From Stakelama portus (GTDB lineage Bacteria; Pseudomonadota; Alphaproteobacteria; Sphingomonadales; Sphingomonadaceae): DNA of 64,000 bases. How positions within the stretch are numbered: position 1 is the stretch's first letter; the number at the start of each line of letters is the position of its first letter. The DNA is taken from contig NZ_QFZL01000004.1 in NCBI RefSeq assembly GCF_003171655.1, positions 1 to 64,000 on the forward strand. Direction: 5' to 3'. Shown here piece after piece: positions 44,401 to 54,503 of this stretch. The notes beneath the pieces were generated by a model, which saw only the letters and a list, made by a program, of their open reading frames with translations, was not told the DNA's origin and searched no databases. The position numbers were made by a program, and so were the translations under genes.

Positions 44401-47400
44401 CGTTGGGCGACGGTGACCGTCTGGTTGGGCAGCGCGGCGAAGATTTCCGGCGAGTACATCGCTTCCACCCGGCTGGGTGGCAGATGGAATTCCCCGGCAT
44501 TGTTCAGCCGCATCACATAGGAAACGGTGAAGCTGCCGCGCGGGACCCAGCGGAAATAGGCGCGCCATGCGTCCTGACCGCGTTCGACATAGCTGGGCTG
44601 TACGCCCGAGCCATTGTCCGCCTGTGCGCGGAGCAATTGCGACTGGCCGCCAAGCCCGCCGAGCACCTGAGCGCCCGCGGGTACCGGGTCGCTGATCACC
44701 ACCCAGTTGCGTTCGGCGGTCGCTTCGACCGTGATCGTCACCTTGACGACATCGCCGCGTCCCAGATGCGCGGGGTCGGCGGCCTGAACGACGCTGGTTT
44801 CGCGCGTCATCTTGTACCCGGCGCTCACGCTCTGTGTCAGCGGCACCGCAGCCTTGACCTGCACCATCGCCCAGGGACCCGAGCCGCCCGACTGGCGCAT
44901 CTGCAACGGCGTGCTCGATGCCGGAAGCGGGAAGCTGAAGCTGCGCTGTGCCTGTGGCAGCGGCCAGTTGAGCGTGGTGGAACGTGTACCGAACTGAGCG
45001 ATGGTGCTGCCCGCGACGGCGCTGGGCGGATAGGCGGCGTCGAACTTGCGCGCAGCCACCGTGCCCCAGGCATTGGCCGGGGTCGTGTCCCAATGGCCGC
45101 GCTGCTGACGCATCGAAACGCCGACCATCATCTTGGCCATTTCATCCTGCCAGCCGGGGCGTCCGATCGTCGCGATCAGTGCCTTGATCGCGGCTTCGTC
45201 GTCCGACGCCATCAGCCACCAGGGCATCTTGCCCTTGTCCGATAGGTCGATCCGCGTGCCTTCATAGACGAGGCGCTTGCGCAGTTCGGCTTCGCCCGCA
45301 GCACGCAGCTGTGCGCCGTTGGCAAGGCCGGGGACCTTGCCCAGCGCGACGAGATAATCGCCGAGCGAGGAAGTCGGCATGTCCGCCGGGGTGATGCCCA
45401 GCTGGCCGAGCATCGCCGCCGTGGCTTCGCCATTGCGTGCCAGCGCCGCAAAGGCGGCAAGCCGCTGAAGCCGGACATCGCCATAATCCTCGTGCCGCAA
45501 CCGCCCGTCGAGCACGGCCTGCATCGCGGCGATCATCTTCGCCTTCGAATCCGCCGGGATCGGCAGCCCCGCTTCGGCAGTGATCGACAGGACATAGGCC
45601 GTTAGCGCTTCGGAGCCCTGCAGGCTTTCGAATGCGAAATAGCGCAACAGCCCGTCATCATCGAGGAAGGCGGGGATTTCGCCGGCCAGACGATTCCACG
45701 CGGCGGTGTCACCGGTGGCGATCGCCCGCGAAAGCCGCTGTTCGAAGCAATTATAGGGATAGCGCGTCATGTAATCGCGCACGCCCTGCAATGGCGGGCT
45801 GAGCGTGTCGGTCAGGCGGATGTCGACGCTGCCGCGGCCCGGCAGCGCACCGGCGGGCGGTGCGATCGGGAAATCGGCGGTATCGCCGACACGGGTCAGG
45901 CTCGCCGCCCAGGTTTCGACCGGAACGGCCCATGCGACTTGCTGAGTCACCGAAATCTGGTCGGTTGCCTTGCCGTCGGCAGAATGGGCACGCACGGTCC
46001 AGCGCAACGCACCATCGGCTTCGGGCGCCACCAGGTTCCACGACACCGGCACCGCGCCGCCGGCGGGCACATCAACGGTCAGCGACCGGCCGGTCGCGAT
46101 CCTGGGGCTCAGTTCGACATCGGCGGTCACGCGCATCGGCTTGTCCGATCCGTTGCGCAGCGTGAACATCGCGCCGAATTTGTCGCCGGTGCGGACCATT
46201 GGCGGAATGCCGGCATAGATGCTCAGATCCTGCTGGGTGCGCACGCTTGCCTGACCGGTGCCGAACAATTGCGCGCCATCGGTCGCCACTGCGATCAGCT
46301 TGAACGCGCTCAGCGCATCGGAAAGCGGCACCTGCACGCGGGCATGGCCATTGGCGTCCAGATCGACATGGCCGCGCCACAACAGCACCGGTTCGAAATT
46401 GGTGCGGTTGAGCCCGGAAAGGTCGCCCGTGCCGCCGCCGCCGCCCGCAGCGACAGCCTTGCGACCATAATGACGCTTGCCGACGACCTGCATCTGCGCG
46501 GTCGATGTCAGCACCGACAGCGGACGCTCGCCCATCATCGCATCGAGTATGTTCCAGCTGTCATTGGGCGCGAGCTGCAGCAGCGCTTCATCGACTGCGA
46601 CGAACGCCAGATCGGCCGAACCGGCGGGCTTGCCGTCCGGTGTCTTCACCGTGACATCGACGCTTGCCTGGCCACGCGGCGCATAGGTTTCGCTGTTCGC
46701 CTTTACCGACACGTCGAGCCGGTGCGATTGCCACCCGACTTTCACGCGGGCGATGCCCAGTCGATAGGCGGGTTTGGCAAGATCGACGGTAGCGGTCGGC
46801 TTTGCCGCGTCGCGGCGGAAGAAGGGCAGGTTCCAGTCGCGCGCGAGGTTCGACGACCATAGCGACCAGCCATCGACGCGTCCGCGTACCGCCAGCACCG
46901 AGACATAGACGTCCGGGGCATAATCGCCCGGCATCGGCACTTCGATCACCGGGTCCTTGCCCGACAGGCCGACGACGAAGCTCGACAACACGCCTTCGCG
47001 TTCCACCGTCACCAGCGCGGTCGCTTCGCGGAAGGGCATGCGCACCTGAAAGCGCGCGGTTTCGCCGGCGGCATATTCGGTCTTTTCGGGCAGCACGTCC
47101 ATGCGGTCGCCATTGTCGCCGCCGAACCACCATTCATCCTCGCCCGCCAGCCACACCGACTGGGTGGCGCGCGCGACATGGCCGTTTGCGTCCTTGGTCG
47201 ATGCCACGGCATAGACTTCGCCCGAAATGCCCGGATCGAGCGCGCATTCGGCAAAGCCCAGATCGTTCGTCGTCGCCGAGCAGGTTTCGCCCAGCTTCGT
47301 CGTCTTCATCTGGTTGTCATAGGCATAGAAGCCGCCGATCAGCCGCCGTCGCGCGGTAAGGATTTCGCGGCTGTAGAGATCGACCTTGATCCGCTGATTG

Positions 47401-50150
47401 GCGATCGGCTTGCCATCGGTATCGACCGCAACGAATTTCAGCCGCAGATCGTCCTGCTGCATGATCCAGCCATCGGTTCTGATGCCCAGCCGGACGGCCG
47501 AGCCATAGATCGGAATCCGGCGCGACGCGGTCAGCACTTCGCCATTGGCGTCGGGATAATCCATCTCGACCACCATCTGCGTATCGCCGTCGATCGTCGC
47601 GGGCACGTCGACCGAAGTCCGCGCAGTGCCGTCACGCCCCAGCGTGACCGGGATCGTCTGGGTCGGCGGCAGATCGGGTGTCACATCCTCGCCGTCGCCG
47701 TCCATCGGGCGCACGCCCTCGGTCATTTCGCGACCGCCGAAATGATAGCCGTCATAGCCCGAAGGCGCGCTGAGGCCGTCGAAATAGCCGACGCGCACTT
47801 CGACCGGCAGATTGGGCGCGGCGCCGCCAGACAGATAACCGACGTACAGATCGACCGGCAGCGAACGTGGCTGCACGGCGGCTTCATCGGGACCGCTGAC
47901 CGTGGCGCGCATGGTCGGCAGGCGGAATTCATCGACCCGGATCGATTGGTCGGTCCAGATCGTGTCGTCGCCATTTTCGACGATCAGGTCATATTCGCCC
48001 ATCGGCGCGCCCTGGGGCACGTTCCAGGTGGTTTCCCCGGTGCCGTTGGCATCGATGGTGAGCGGCAGTTCGAACTTGGTGTCCGATCCGCGATGCGAAA
48101 GGCGCAGCGTGCCGGTAAAGGCCTTGCCGCCCGCAAAGCCCGCCGCGACCGGCTGGCGCACGATATGTTTCATGTGCACCGTTTCGCCCTGCCGCGCGAG
48201 CGAGCGGTCGAAGATGGTGTGAAAAATCTCGCTCTGCGGCTGCCAGCCATAGGGCAGGTCGAAATCATAGGGGCGGATGCCGTCGCCCCAGCTGGTCAGC
48301 GAAAAGCTGAAATCGCCGTCCTTGCGCGCCGTGACGATCAGCGGATGGCTGTCCGAATATTCTTCGCAATTGCCCCAGGTTTCCGGCTCGGGCAGGCCCG
48401 GCGGCACGGCAAGGCGGCCCGATGCGTCGGTCGTCCCGCGCGCAAGCAACTGGCCGGTGCAGCTGTCCGAAATCTGGACCTGCGCCGATCCGACACCGCG
48501 CCCGCCGTCGAGCGATGTCACCCAGACGAGTGACTGGTCGCGGCCCCATTTGAAATGGACCGTCATATTGGTGACGAGCGCGGCGGCAGCGACATAGCGC
48601 GGCGTGTCGCGCCCGAGCAGCGCCTGCCCCAATCGGGGGCTCGCCAGCTCGACGACATAGAAGCCGGGGTCCTTGAGCGGGATGCCGACGACTTCGAATT
48701 CCTTGCCGCCGCCGGGCAGAGCGATGTCGAACGGACTGCCCGCATCGCCGGTCAGGATCGGCTTTTCACCGGTGTGGTTGATACGGATCTGCTTGTCGCC
48801 ACGCTCGACGGTTTCGACATTGTAGTCGTCGGCGCTCTGCACCGTGCGCAGCCAGCGCGCGACTTCGGCATCCGATCCGTCGACGCGCAGCCTTTGCCCG
48901 GCGACCGAGCCCATCTGCCCGCGCAGCTTGGGTTCGACATTGCGCACCGTAACCGGCAGCACGCCGCCTTCGTTCAGCTCCAGAATGCCGAAATCGGCAG
49001 CGAATTTGACCAAAGGCGGTTGTTCGTCGAACCGCACTTCGAGCGGGAAGCGCTCGGCATTGCCCAGCGTGCGGCCGCTCTCGTCGCGGATCCCGGCGGG
49101 CATCACCAATGTGGCGGTCGTGTCGGCAGGCAGCGGGCCGGCGAAGCTGATGCTGGTCAGTGTCTGATGACGCTGATCCTCGTCGCTCAGCTTGGGGGCG
49201 ATTTCCGTGCCGTCCGCAGTGCGCAGGCGGACGCCCGCGGCAAGCTCACGCGGCACCGGCGCGGTAAAGACGACACTGGCGTCCTGAACCGGATTGCACC
49301 CCGCCTGCGGATTGACGCGCGAACATTGCCAGCGCGCGGTAAAGGGTTCGCGCACGGTGAAATCGAACCGCTGATCGGTTCCGGCGGTGCGGCCCGACGG
49401 GCTCTTGATATCCTTGCCCCATACCAGCGAGACGTCGCGACCGGGCGGCAGCGGGCGGCGGCATTTGAGCGCGGTCACGGCCTGCATCGCCTGGGCGCGA
49501 TCGGCTTCGTTCTCGGGCAATGCCTCGGGCAGGCCGGCATCGTTGAGGAAGCTGCGCACTTCCCAGCGATCGGTGCCGAGTTCGGAAATCAGCCGCGCGG
49601 GCACGCTCTTGTCGAGGACATCGACCGGAATCCGCTCGCCGATCCCTTCGACGGCGCAATAGGCATTGGCGCCGACCGACTTCGCGTCGGCGGGCAGGTT
49701 GGACGCGACGAGGAACACCTGATCCTCTTCGATCTGGCCGCCCCAGCGGCTCGGCAGCACCGCGCGTGCGATCGGCCCGCCGCTGTCCACCGTAAATTTG
49801 GTCTGCCCCTCGAGGGCATAGCCCGACAGGCTTTTCAGCCCGTCCTTGATCGTGAAGGTACAGGTGACGCCGCCGGGAAGGGGGTTGGCGAATTCATGGA
49901 CGAAGGTGCGCTGATCGACCCAGCGCCCCTGTCCCTCGACCGGGCAGCTGATGTCGAAGGGGCCGGCCGCGCGCGGATCGCCAAGGGGAACCATCGGCTC
50001 GTTGAACCGCACGGTGAAGCGTTCGATCGCCCCGTCGCCGATGCCGGGTGTTGCCACCACCACTTCGGGCGCGCTGTCGCCAAAGGCGGCCACTGCGCCG
50101 AACGGCGCCAGAAAAAGCGCCAAAACGGCGGCGCGGGTTGCGAGCTTCAT
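44397..50150 (-). CDS. Bacterial alpha-2-macroglobulin (YfhM-like)
   Basis: A 1917-residue exported protein starting MKLATRAAVLALFLAPFGAV at 50150, 6 bases after GGGAGGGG. It has macroglobulin-like domains through residue 1400, the bait-type A2M domain (PVLLWRGHVDLDANGHARVQ-like stretch near 1260), and the thioester motif CFEQ with C1468. E. coli YfhM is an outer-surface lipoprotein; here the signal peptide has no cysteine at the cleavage site (AVAAFGDSAPE), so the protein is probably soluble in the periplasm. It is expected to trap proteases. First gene of the operon with pbpC. Confidence 0.95.
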   Translation of the reverse strand: MKLATRAAVLALFLAPFGAVAAFGDSAPEVVVATPGIGDGAIERFTVRFNEPMVPLGDPRAAGPFDISCPVEGQGRWVDQRTFVHEFANPLPGGVTCTFTIKDGLKSLSGYALEGQTKFTVDSGGPIARAVLPSRWGGQIEEDQVFLVASNLPADAKSVGANAYCAVEGIGERIPVDVLDKSVPARLISELGTDRWEVRSFLNDAGLPEALPENEADRAQAMQAVTALKCRRPLPPGRDVSLVWGKDIKSPSGRTAGTDQRFDFTVREPFTARWQCSRVNPQAGCNPVQDASVVFTAPVPRELAAGVRLRTADGTEIAPKLSDEDQRHQTLTSISFAGPLPADTTATLVMPAGIRDESGRTLGNAERFPLEVRFDEQPPLVKFAADFGILELNEGGVLPVTVRNVEPKLRGQMGSVAGQRLRVDGSDAEVARWLRTVQSADDYNVETVERGDKQIRINHTGEKPILTGDAGSPFDIALPGGGKEFEVVGIPLKDPGFYVVELASPRLGQALLGRDTPRYVAAAALVTNMTVHFKWGRDQSLVWVTSLDGGRGVGSAQVQISDSCTGQLLARGTTDASGRLAVPPGLPEPETWGNCEEYSDSHPLIVTARKDGDFSFSLTSWGDGIRPYDFDLPYGWQPQSEIFHTIFDRSLARQGETVHMKHIVRQPVAAGFAGGKAFTGTLRLSHRGSDTKFELPLTIDANGTGETTWNVPQGAPMGEYDLIVENGDDTIWTDQSIRVDEFRLPTMRATVSGPDEAAVQPRSLPVDLYVGYLSGGAAPNLPVEVRVGYFDGLSAPSGYDGYHFGGREMTEGVRPMDGDGEDVTPDLPPTQTIPVTLGRDGTARTSVDVPATIDGDTQMVVEMDYPDANGEVLTASRRIPIYGSAVRLGIRTDGWIMQQDDLRLKFVAVDTDGKPIANQRIKVDLYSREILTARRRLIGGFYAYDNQMKTTKLGETCSATTNDLGFAECALDPGISGEVYAVASTKDANGHVARATQSVWLAGEDEWWFGGDNGDRMDVLPEKTEYAAGETARFQVRMPFREATALVTVEREGVLSSFVVGLSGKDPVIEVPMPGDYAPDVYVSVLAVRGRVDGWSLWSSNLARDWNLPFFRRDAAKPTATVDLAKPAYRLGIARVKVGWQSHRLDVSVKANSETYAPRGQASVDVTVKTPDGKPAGSADLAFVAVDEALLQLAPNDSWNILDAMMGERPLSVLTSTAQMQVVGKRHYGRKAVAAGGGGGTGDLSGLNRTNFEPVLLWRGHVDLDANGHARVQVPLSDALSAFKLIAVATDGAQLFGTGQASVRTQQDLSIYAGIPPMVRTGDKFGAMFTLRNGSDKPMRVTADVELSPRIATGRSLTVDVPAGGAVPVSWNLVAPEADGALRWTVRAHSADGKATDQISVTQQVAWAVPVETWAASLTRVGDTADFPIAPPAGALPGRGSVDIRLTDTLSPPLQGVRDYMTRYPYNCFEQRLSRAIATGDTAAWNRLAGEIPAFLDDDGLLRYFAFESLQGSEALTAYVLSITAEAGLPIPADSKAKMIAAMQAVLDGRLRHEDYGDVRLQRLAAFAALARNGEATAAMLGQLGITPADMPTSSLGDYLVALGKVPGLANGAQLRAAGEAELRKRLVYEGTRIDLSDKGKMPWWLMASDDEAAIKALIATIGRPGWQDEMAKMMVGVSMRQQRGHWDTTPANAWGTVAARKFDAAYPPSAVAGSTIAQFGTRSTTLNWPLPQAQRSFSFPLPASSTPLQMRQSGGSGPWAMVQVKAAVPLTQSVSAGYKMTRETSVVQAADPAHLGRGDVVKVTITVEATAERNWVVISDPVPAGAQVLGGLGGQSQLLRAQADNGSGVQPSYVERGQDAWRAYFRWVPRGSFTVSYVMRLNNAGEFHLPPSRVEAMYSPEIFAALPNQTVTVAQR

Positions 50151-50293
50151 GGAAAACCCCTCCCGAAAGGTCGCGCGAAGGTAAATGGCGGCAGGGCCAG
50201 GTGTCCAGCCGGATTTCGCGGATCTGCAGGACGGCTCTTGATCGTTACGCAATCGATAAGGATGATATTGCTTCCGAATCGGGGGGAATTCGC

Positions 50294-51688
50294 GTGCAAA
50301 ACGGAGGAGACTGGATCCTCTGGGTCGATATCGTTGCGCGCGAAGTCACGCTTTTCGCGTCGATCTGCTTTCTGATCGGCGGTATCGACGATCTTGCCGT
50401 CGATCTGGTTTTTGCCGCCGGTCATATCCGGCGCCGTATCGTGCCGGTGCGCGGCGACCGGGCCGGCGAAGGCGCGGGCGACCAGATCGGGCCGATCGCG
50501 ATATTCGTTCCCGCATGGGACGAATCGGCGGTCATCGGCGCGATGCTGCGTACGGCGTTGTCGCGCTGGGGCGATGGCGATTTCCTGCTCTATGTCGGCA
50601 CCTATCCCAATGACGCGGCGACGATTGCGGCGGTGGCCGAAGTCGCGCAGCAGGATCGTCGTGTCCGCCTGGTGATCGGCCCGGTACCTGGCCCCACGAC
50701 CAAGGCCGATTGCCTGAACAGCCTGTGGCGCGCGCTGCAGCGCGACGAAGCGGCGGAGGGGCATTGTGTCGGGGCCGTGTTGCTGCACGATGCCGAGGAT
50801 GTGGTCGACTCGCGCGAACTCTTGGTGTTCGCGCAGTATCTGGCGCGGCACGATGCTGTGCAATTGCCGGTATTGCCGCTGCCGCATCCGGACTCCCCGC
50901 TGATTGCCGGGCATTATTGCGATGAATTTGCCGAGGCGCATGGCAAGAATCTGATGGTGCGGCGCATGCTGGGGGCGGGCATTCCGCTGGCCGGCACCGG
51001 CTGTGCGATCCGCCGCGCGATGATTCAGCGCATTGCCGACGGGCGCGGCGGGGCGCCGTTCGATGCGACCAGCCTGACCGAGGATTATGAGCTGGGGCTT
51101 GCCATGGCGGCGCTGGGCGGGAGCACGGCACTGCCGCGTGTCCGCGATCGGGAAAACGGGCTGGTCGCGGTACGCGCCTATTTCCCCGCGACGTTGCGGG
51201 CAGCGGTCCGGCAAAAGGCGCGCTGGCTGACCGGAATCGCACTGGCGGGATGGGACCGGACCGGCTGGGCGCCGCCCGCGGCGGTGGCCGATCACTGGAT
51301 GCGGATGCGCGACCGGCGGGCGACGCTGGCGATGCCGGTGCTCGCGCTCGCCTATATCGCGCTGCTGCTGTGGAGCGGCGCGTTCGGCGTGCATTTGATC
51401 ACGCGCACGCCGCCGCTGCTGCCCGATGCGGCGCTGCGCGTGCTGCTTGCCTGTAATCTTGCCAGCCTGCTCTGGCGGACCGGGATGCGTGCGGGCTTTA
51501 CCGGCCATTGCTATGGCTGGCGGCAGGCGCTGTTGTCGCTGCCGCGCGCGATCGTCGCCAATGCGATCGCCCTGCTGGCGGCGCGGCGCGCGGCCTTTGC
51601 CTATGCGCGGATGCTGGCGGGGGCGCCGCCGCAATGGGACAAGACGCGGCATCAATTCCCCGACGATCCGGAACAGGCGCGGGCATGA
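50294..51688 (+). CDS. NfrB-like inner-membrane glycosyltransferase
   Basis: A 464-residue protein with a GTG start at 50294, 6 bases after GGGGGGAA. The N-terminal membrane segment VTLFASICFLIGGIDDLAVD leads to a family 2 glycosyltransferase domain: IAIFVPAWDESAVIGAMLRT, the metal-binding VLLHDAEDVV, and the acceptor base region TSLTEDYELGLAM followed by RQKARWLTGIALAGW (Q/RxxRW). Several membrane helices follow. These features match the E. coli N4-receptor partner NfrB, which makes a secreted polysaccharide. The C-terminal MshEN/c-di-GMP-binding part of long NfrB proteins is missing. The next gene overlaps. Confidence 0.87.
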   Translation: MQNGGDWILWVDIVAREVTLFASICFLIGGIDDLAVDLVFAAGHIRRRIVPVRGDRAGEGAGDQIGPIAIFVPAWDESAVIGAMLRTALSRWGDGDFLLYVGTYPNDAATIAAVAEVAQQDRRVRLVIGPVPGPTTKADCLNSLWRALQRDEAAEGHCVGAVLLHDAEDVVDSRELLVFAQYLARHDAVQLPVLPLPHPDSPLIAGHYCDEFAEAHGKNLMVRRMLGAGIPLAGTGCAIRRAMIQRIADGRGGAPFDATSLTEDYELGLAMAALGGSTALPRVRDRENGLVAVRAYFPATLRAAVRQKARWLTGIALAGWDRTGWAPPAAVADHWMRMRDRRATLAMPVLALAYIALLLWSGAFGVHLITRTPPLLPDAALRVLLACNLASLLWRTGMRAGFTGHCYGWRQALLSLPRAIVANAIALLAARRAAFAYARMLAGAPPQWDKTRHQFPDDPEQARA

Positions 51689-52701
51689 CCCGGCGCGGTC
51701 GTCCGCTCCGCTTTCTGGTGCTGGTCTGTACCGGCTGGATCGGGCTGCGTGTCGCGTTGCTGTGGCATGCGACCGGATCGCTGACTCAGGCGATCGAAAC
51801 GATGGTGCCGTTCGCGCTGAACGCAGCGCCACCTGCCGCCCCGCCGAACGGCGCCCCGGCATTTCCGGTTGCGGTCGCTGCTGCATTCCGCCCGACGGCA
51901 AGCCCGCCGCTGCGACCGGTGGCGGCGGTCGCACGACACTATCGCGACCCCTATGACGCGCGCAAAGCGCAGCTCGCGATGGTGGCGCTGATCCGGTACG
52001 GCGATCCCGAATATGCCGGTGGTCCGCGCCAGGCCGCGCCGGTCCGGATAGCCGATCCCGGCACGCCGCCGTCGCTGGGCTGGTCTGGCGCTCTGTGGGT
52101 GCTCGGCCGCCGGAGCGGATCGCACGCGGCGGCCCCCGGCGCGGCGCAGCTTGGCGGAGGCCAGGCGGGTATCCGCATCGCCTATGGCACCGGTCCGCGT
52201 GGCGCGCTCGCCTTTGCCGGGCGGCTGACCAGCCCGCTGGAGGGGCCGGGGCGCGAAGCATCGGTGGCGATCGAATGGCAACCCACCCGCCTGCCGGTGC
52301 GGCTCGTGGTCGAACGGCGCGTTTCGCTCGATGGCGGCAAGGGTGGGCCGGGAGCGGGCCTGGTCGCCGGCGTCTATTCGCAAATCCCCTCGGGTTTTCG
52401 GATCGAAGCCTATGGCCAGGCCGGGGTGGTGATGCGCGAACAGGCCGAACCCTATGCCGATGGCGCCGCCCGCATCTTGCGCCCCGTGCGCGAACGACGC
52501 GGCGCGAGCGTCGCGCTGGGCGCCGGAAGCTGGGGCGGTGCGCAGCGCGGGGTCAGCCGTCTTGATATCGGGCCTGCGGCGGTGCTCGATTTCCCCGCGG
52601 GCGAAACGCATATGCGTCTGGCGGTCGAATGGCGGCAGCGCGTGGCGGGGAACGCATTGCCCGGATCGGGGCTCGCCGTGACGCTCGGCGCGGATTTTTA
52701 G
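51685..52701 (+). CDS. NfrA C-terminal-like outer-membrane protein
   Basis: A 338-residue protein whose ATG overlaps the glycosyltransferase stop as ATGA. An N-terminal hydrophobic segment (FLVLVCTGWIGLRVALLW) is followed by a Pro/Ala-rich linker, and then, from about residue 150, alternating aromatic and small residues typical of beta strands (GIRIAYGTGPRGALAFAGRL, FRIEAYGQAGVVMREQAEPY), ending in ADF. The terminal Phe and strand pattern suggest an outer-membrane barrel like the C-terminal domain of NfrA. It would act with the NfrB-like enzyme in export of a polysaccharide. Its weak similarity makes this inference moderate. Confidence 0.65.
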   Translation: MTRRGRPLRFLVLVCTGWIGLRVALLWHATGSLTQAIETMVPFALNAAPPAAPPNGAPAFPVAVAAAFRPTASPPLRPVAAVARHYRDPYDARKAQLAMVALIRYGDPEYAGGPRQAAPVRIADPGTPPSLGWSGALWVLGRRSGSHAAAPGAAQLGGGQAGIRIAYGTGPRGALAFAGRLTSPLEGPGREASVAIEWQPTRLPVRLVVERRVSLDGGKGGPGAGLVAGVYSQIPSGFRIEAYGQAGVVMREQAEPYADGAARILRPVRERRGASVALGAGSWGGAQRGVSRLDIGPAAVLDFPAGETHMRLAVEWRQRVAGNALPGSGLAVTLGADF

Positions 52702-52749
52702 CCCCGCGGCGCTTTTGCCGGAGCGCAGGACGGGCTACGCATCGCGACA

Positions 52750-53664
52750 ATGGATATCTATCTTCCCATCGCCAACCTGTCGGTGAACGCGCTCATCATC
52801 GTGTTCTTCGGCTTTGGCGTCGGCATGCTTTCGGGCATGTTCGGCGTTGGCGGCGGGTTCCTGATCACGCCGTTGCTGATCGTCTATGGCATTCCGCCCA
52901 CCGTTGCGGCGGCATCGGCGTCGAGCCAGGTCACCGGCGCCAGCGTTTCGGGGGTTTTCGCGCATCTGCGGCGCAAGGGCGTCGATATCAAGATGGGGCT
53001 GGTGCTCGTTTCGGGCGGCGTCCTGGGCAGCCTTGTCGGGGCATGGCTGTTCGCGTTGCTGCAACAAAGCGGCCAGATCGATACCGTGATCGGCATTCTC
53101 TATGTCGTGCTGCTGGGGTCGATCGGCGGGCTGATGCTGACCGAATCGGTGCGCAGCATCCGCGCGCAGCGATCGGGCATTCATCCGCGCGCACGCCGCC
53201 GGCGACACCATCCGCTGGTCAGCTGGCTGCCGCTGCGTTGGCGCTTTTATGGATCGGGCCTTTATATTTCGCCGCTCGCGCCGCTGATGCTCGGCTTTTT
53301 CACAGGCATTCTGACGGTGCTGCTCGGCGTCGGCGGCGGGTTCATCCTGATCCCGGCGATGCTCTATCTGCTTGGCATGGGGCCGACGGTGGTGGTCGGA
53401 ACCTCGCTGTTCCAGACCCTGTTCACCACCGCGGCGGCAACGATGATGCACGCCACGACCACCAAGGCGGTCGATATCGTGCTGGCGGTGCTGCTGCTGA
53501 TCGGTTCGGTCACCGGCGCGCAGATCGGCGCGCGCGTGGCGATGAAAGCGCCGCCCGAATATCTGCGTCTCGCGCTTGCAGTGATCGTGCTGCTGGTTGC
53601 GGTGCGGATGTTCCTGGGCCTCGCCTGGCGGCCCGATGAAATCTACTCGGTCGAATTGTCGTGA
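52750..53664 (+). CDS. TSUP (TauE/SafE) family permease
   Basis: A 304-residue membrane protein with two repeated halves, each starting with a glycine-rich motif: VGMLSGMFGVGGGFLITPLL at about residues 24-43 and TGILTVLLGVGGGFILIPAM at about 185-205. Eight helices can be seen, with a basic loop RARRRRHHP between the halves. The family moves sulfite, sulfonates or related organic anions. It overlaps the TIGR02186 gene by 4 bases, a common pairing in alphaproteobacteria. Confidence 0.92.
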   Translation: MDIYLPIANLSVNALIIVFFGFGVGMLSGMFGVGGGFLITPLLIVYGIPPTVAAASASSQVTGASVSGVFAHLRRKGVDIKMGLVLVSGGVLGSLVGAWLFALLQQSGQIDTVIGILYVVLLGSIGGLMLTESVRSIRAQRSGIHPRARRRRHHPLVSWLPLRWRFYGSGLYISPLAPLMLGFFTGILTVLLGVGGGFILIPAMLYLLGMGPTVVVGTSLFQTLFTTAAATMMHATTTKAVDIVLAVLLLIGSVTGAQIGARVAMKAPPEYLRLALAVIVLLVAVRMFLGLAWRPDEIYSVELS

Positions 53665-54428
53665 CTGCGCTCCGGCTGTTCTTTGCGCCGCTGGCGCTCT
53701 TGCTGCTGCTCGGCGCCAAGCCGGTGCTCGTTCCCGATGTGTCGCAGCGCGAGATCGAAATTTATTACAGCTTCACCGGTGCCGAATTGCTGTTGTTCGG
53801 GGCTATCGTCTATCCCGATGGCGAGCCGGTGGCCGATGGCGAGGACCCCGCCGATATCGTGGTGGTGGTGAAGGGCCCGCTTCAGTCGATCCAGCTGCGC
53901 GAAAAGGAAAAGATCGCCGGCATCTGGGTCAACGCCAATCGCATGCGCTATCGGTCGGCGCCGTCCTTTTACGCCATCGCCTCTTCGCGCCCGATCGGCG
54001 ATCTGGTCGATGACCGGACGCGCGCAATCTATGAACTGGGGCTCGACAGTATGCAGATGTCGCCGGCGTCCGGCGCGGCGCCCGATGTCCAGCATCGCTT
54101 CGATGCCGGGCTGGTCGATCTGCGCCAGCGTGCCGGGCTTTATTACGAAGCCCCCGGCGCCGTGGAGATCACCGACGGCGTCCTGTATCGCGCGCGGATC
54201 ACCATCCCCGCGCGCGTGCCGGTCGGGCGGTTCACGGCCGAAACCTTCCTGATCCGCGACGGACGCGTGCTGGCCGCTGCCGTTCGCCCGATCGAAATCC
54301 GCAAATCCGGCTTCGAACGATTCGTCGCCAATGCAGCGGAGCAGCATTCGATACTCTATGGCCTGACGGCGGTGGCGCTGTCGGTGCTGTTCGGATGGGG
54401 CGCGGGCGCGATCTGGCGGCGCAATTGA
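53661..54428 (+). CDS. TIGR02186 family protein
   Basis: A 255-residue protein with a GTG start overlapping the permease stop. A signal peptide (LRLFFAPLALLLLLGAK) precedes DVSQREIEIYYSFTGAELLL, a segment found in this family, and a C-terminal membrane helix ILYGLTAVALSVLFGWGAGA. It is expected to be anchored in the membrane with a large periplasmic domain. It regularly accompanies TSUP permeases; the family has no assigned reaction. Confidence 0.88.
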   Translation: MTALRLFFAPLALLLLLGAKPVLVPDVSQREIEIYYSFTGAELLLFGAIVYPDGEPVADGEDPADIVVVVKGPLQSIQLREKEKIAGIWVNANRMRYRSAPSFYAIASSRPIGDLVDDRTRAIYELGLDSMQMSPASGAAPDVQHRFDAGLVDLRQRAGLYYEAPGAVEITDGVLYRARITIPARVPVGRFTAETFLIRDGRVLAAAVRPIEIRKSGFERFVANAAEQHSILYGLTAVALSVLFGWGAGAIWRRN

Positions 54429-54503
54429 CGGTTCGCCCGATCGCAGCGGGAACCTTATATTTACTCGGCTGCGGCATTATCCCCCGATAACGGGGAGTTG
54501 TCG

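Noticed and set aside
43108..44520. 470-codon plus-strand frame opposite pbpC
   Set aside because: Shadow of PBP1C, which has all catalytic motifs on the other strand.
44401..45093. Upstream extension of the pbpC frame
   Set aside because: It overlaps the macroglobulin gene out of frame; the ATG at 44400 in an ATGA overlap is the natural start.
50048..50293. 82-residue N-terminal extension of the NfrB-like frame
   Set aside because: It is antisense to the start of the macroglobulin gene; the GTG at 50294 has a strong ribosome site.
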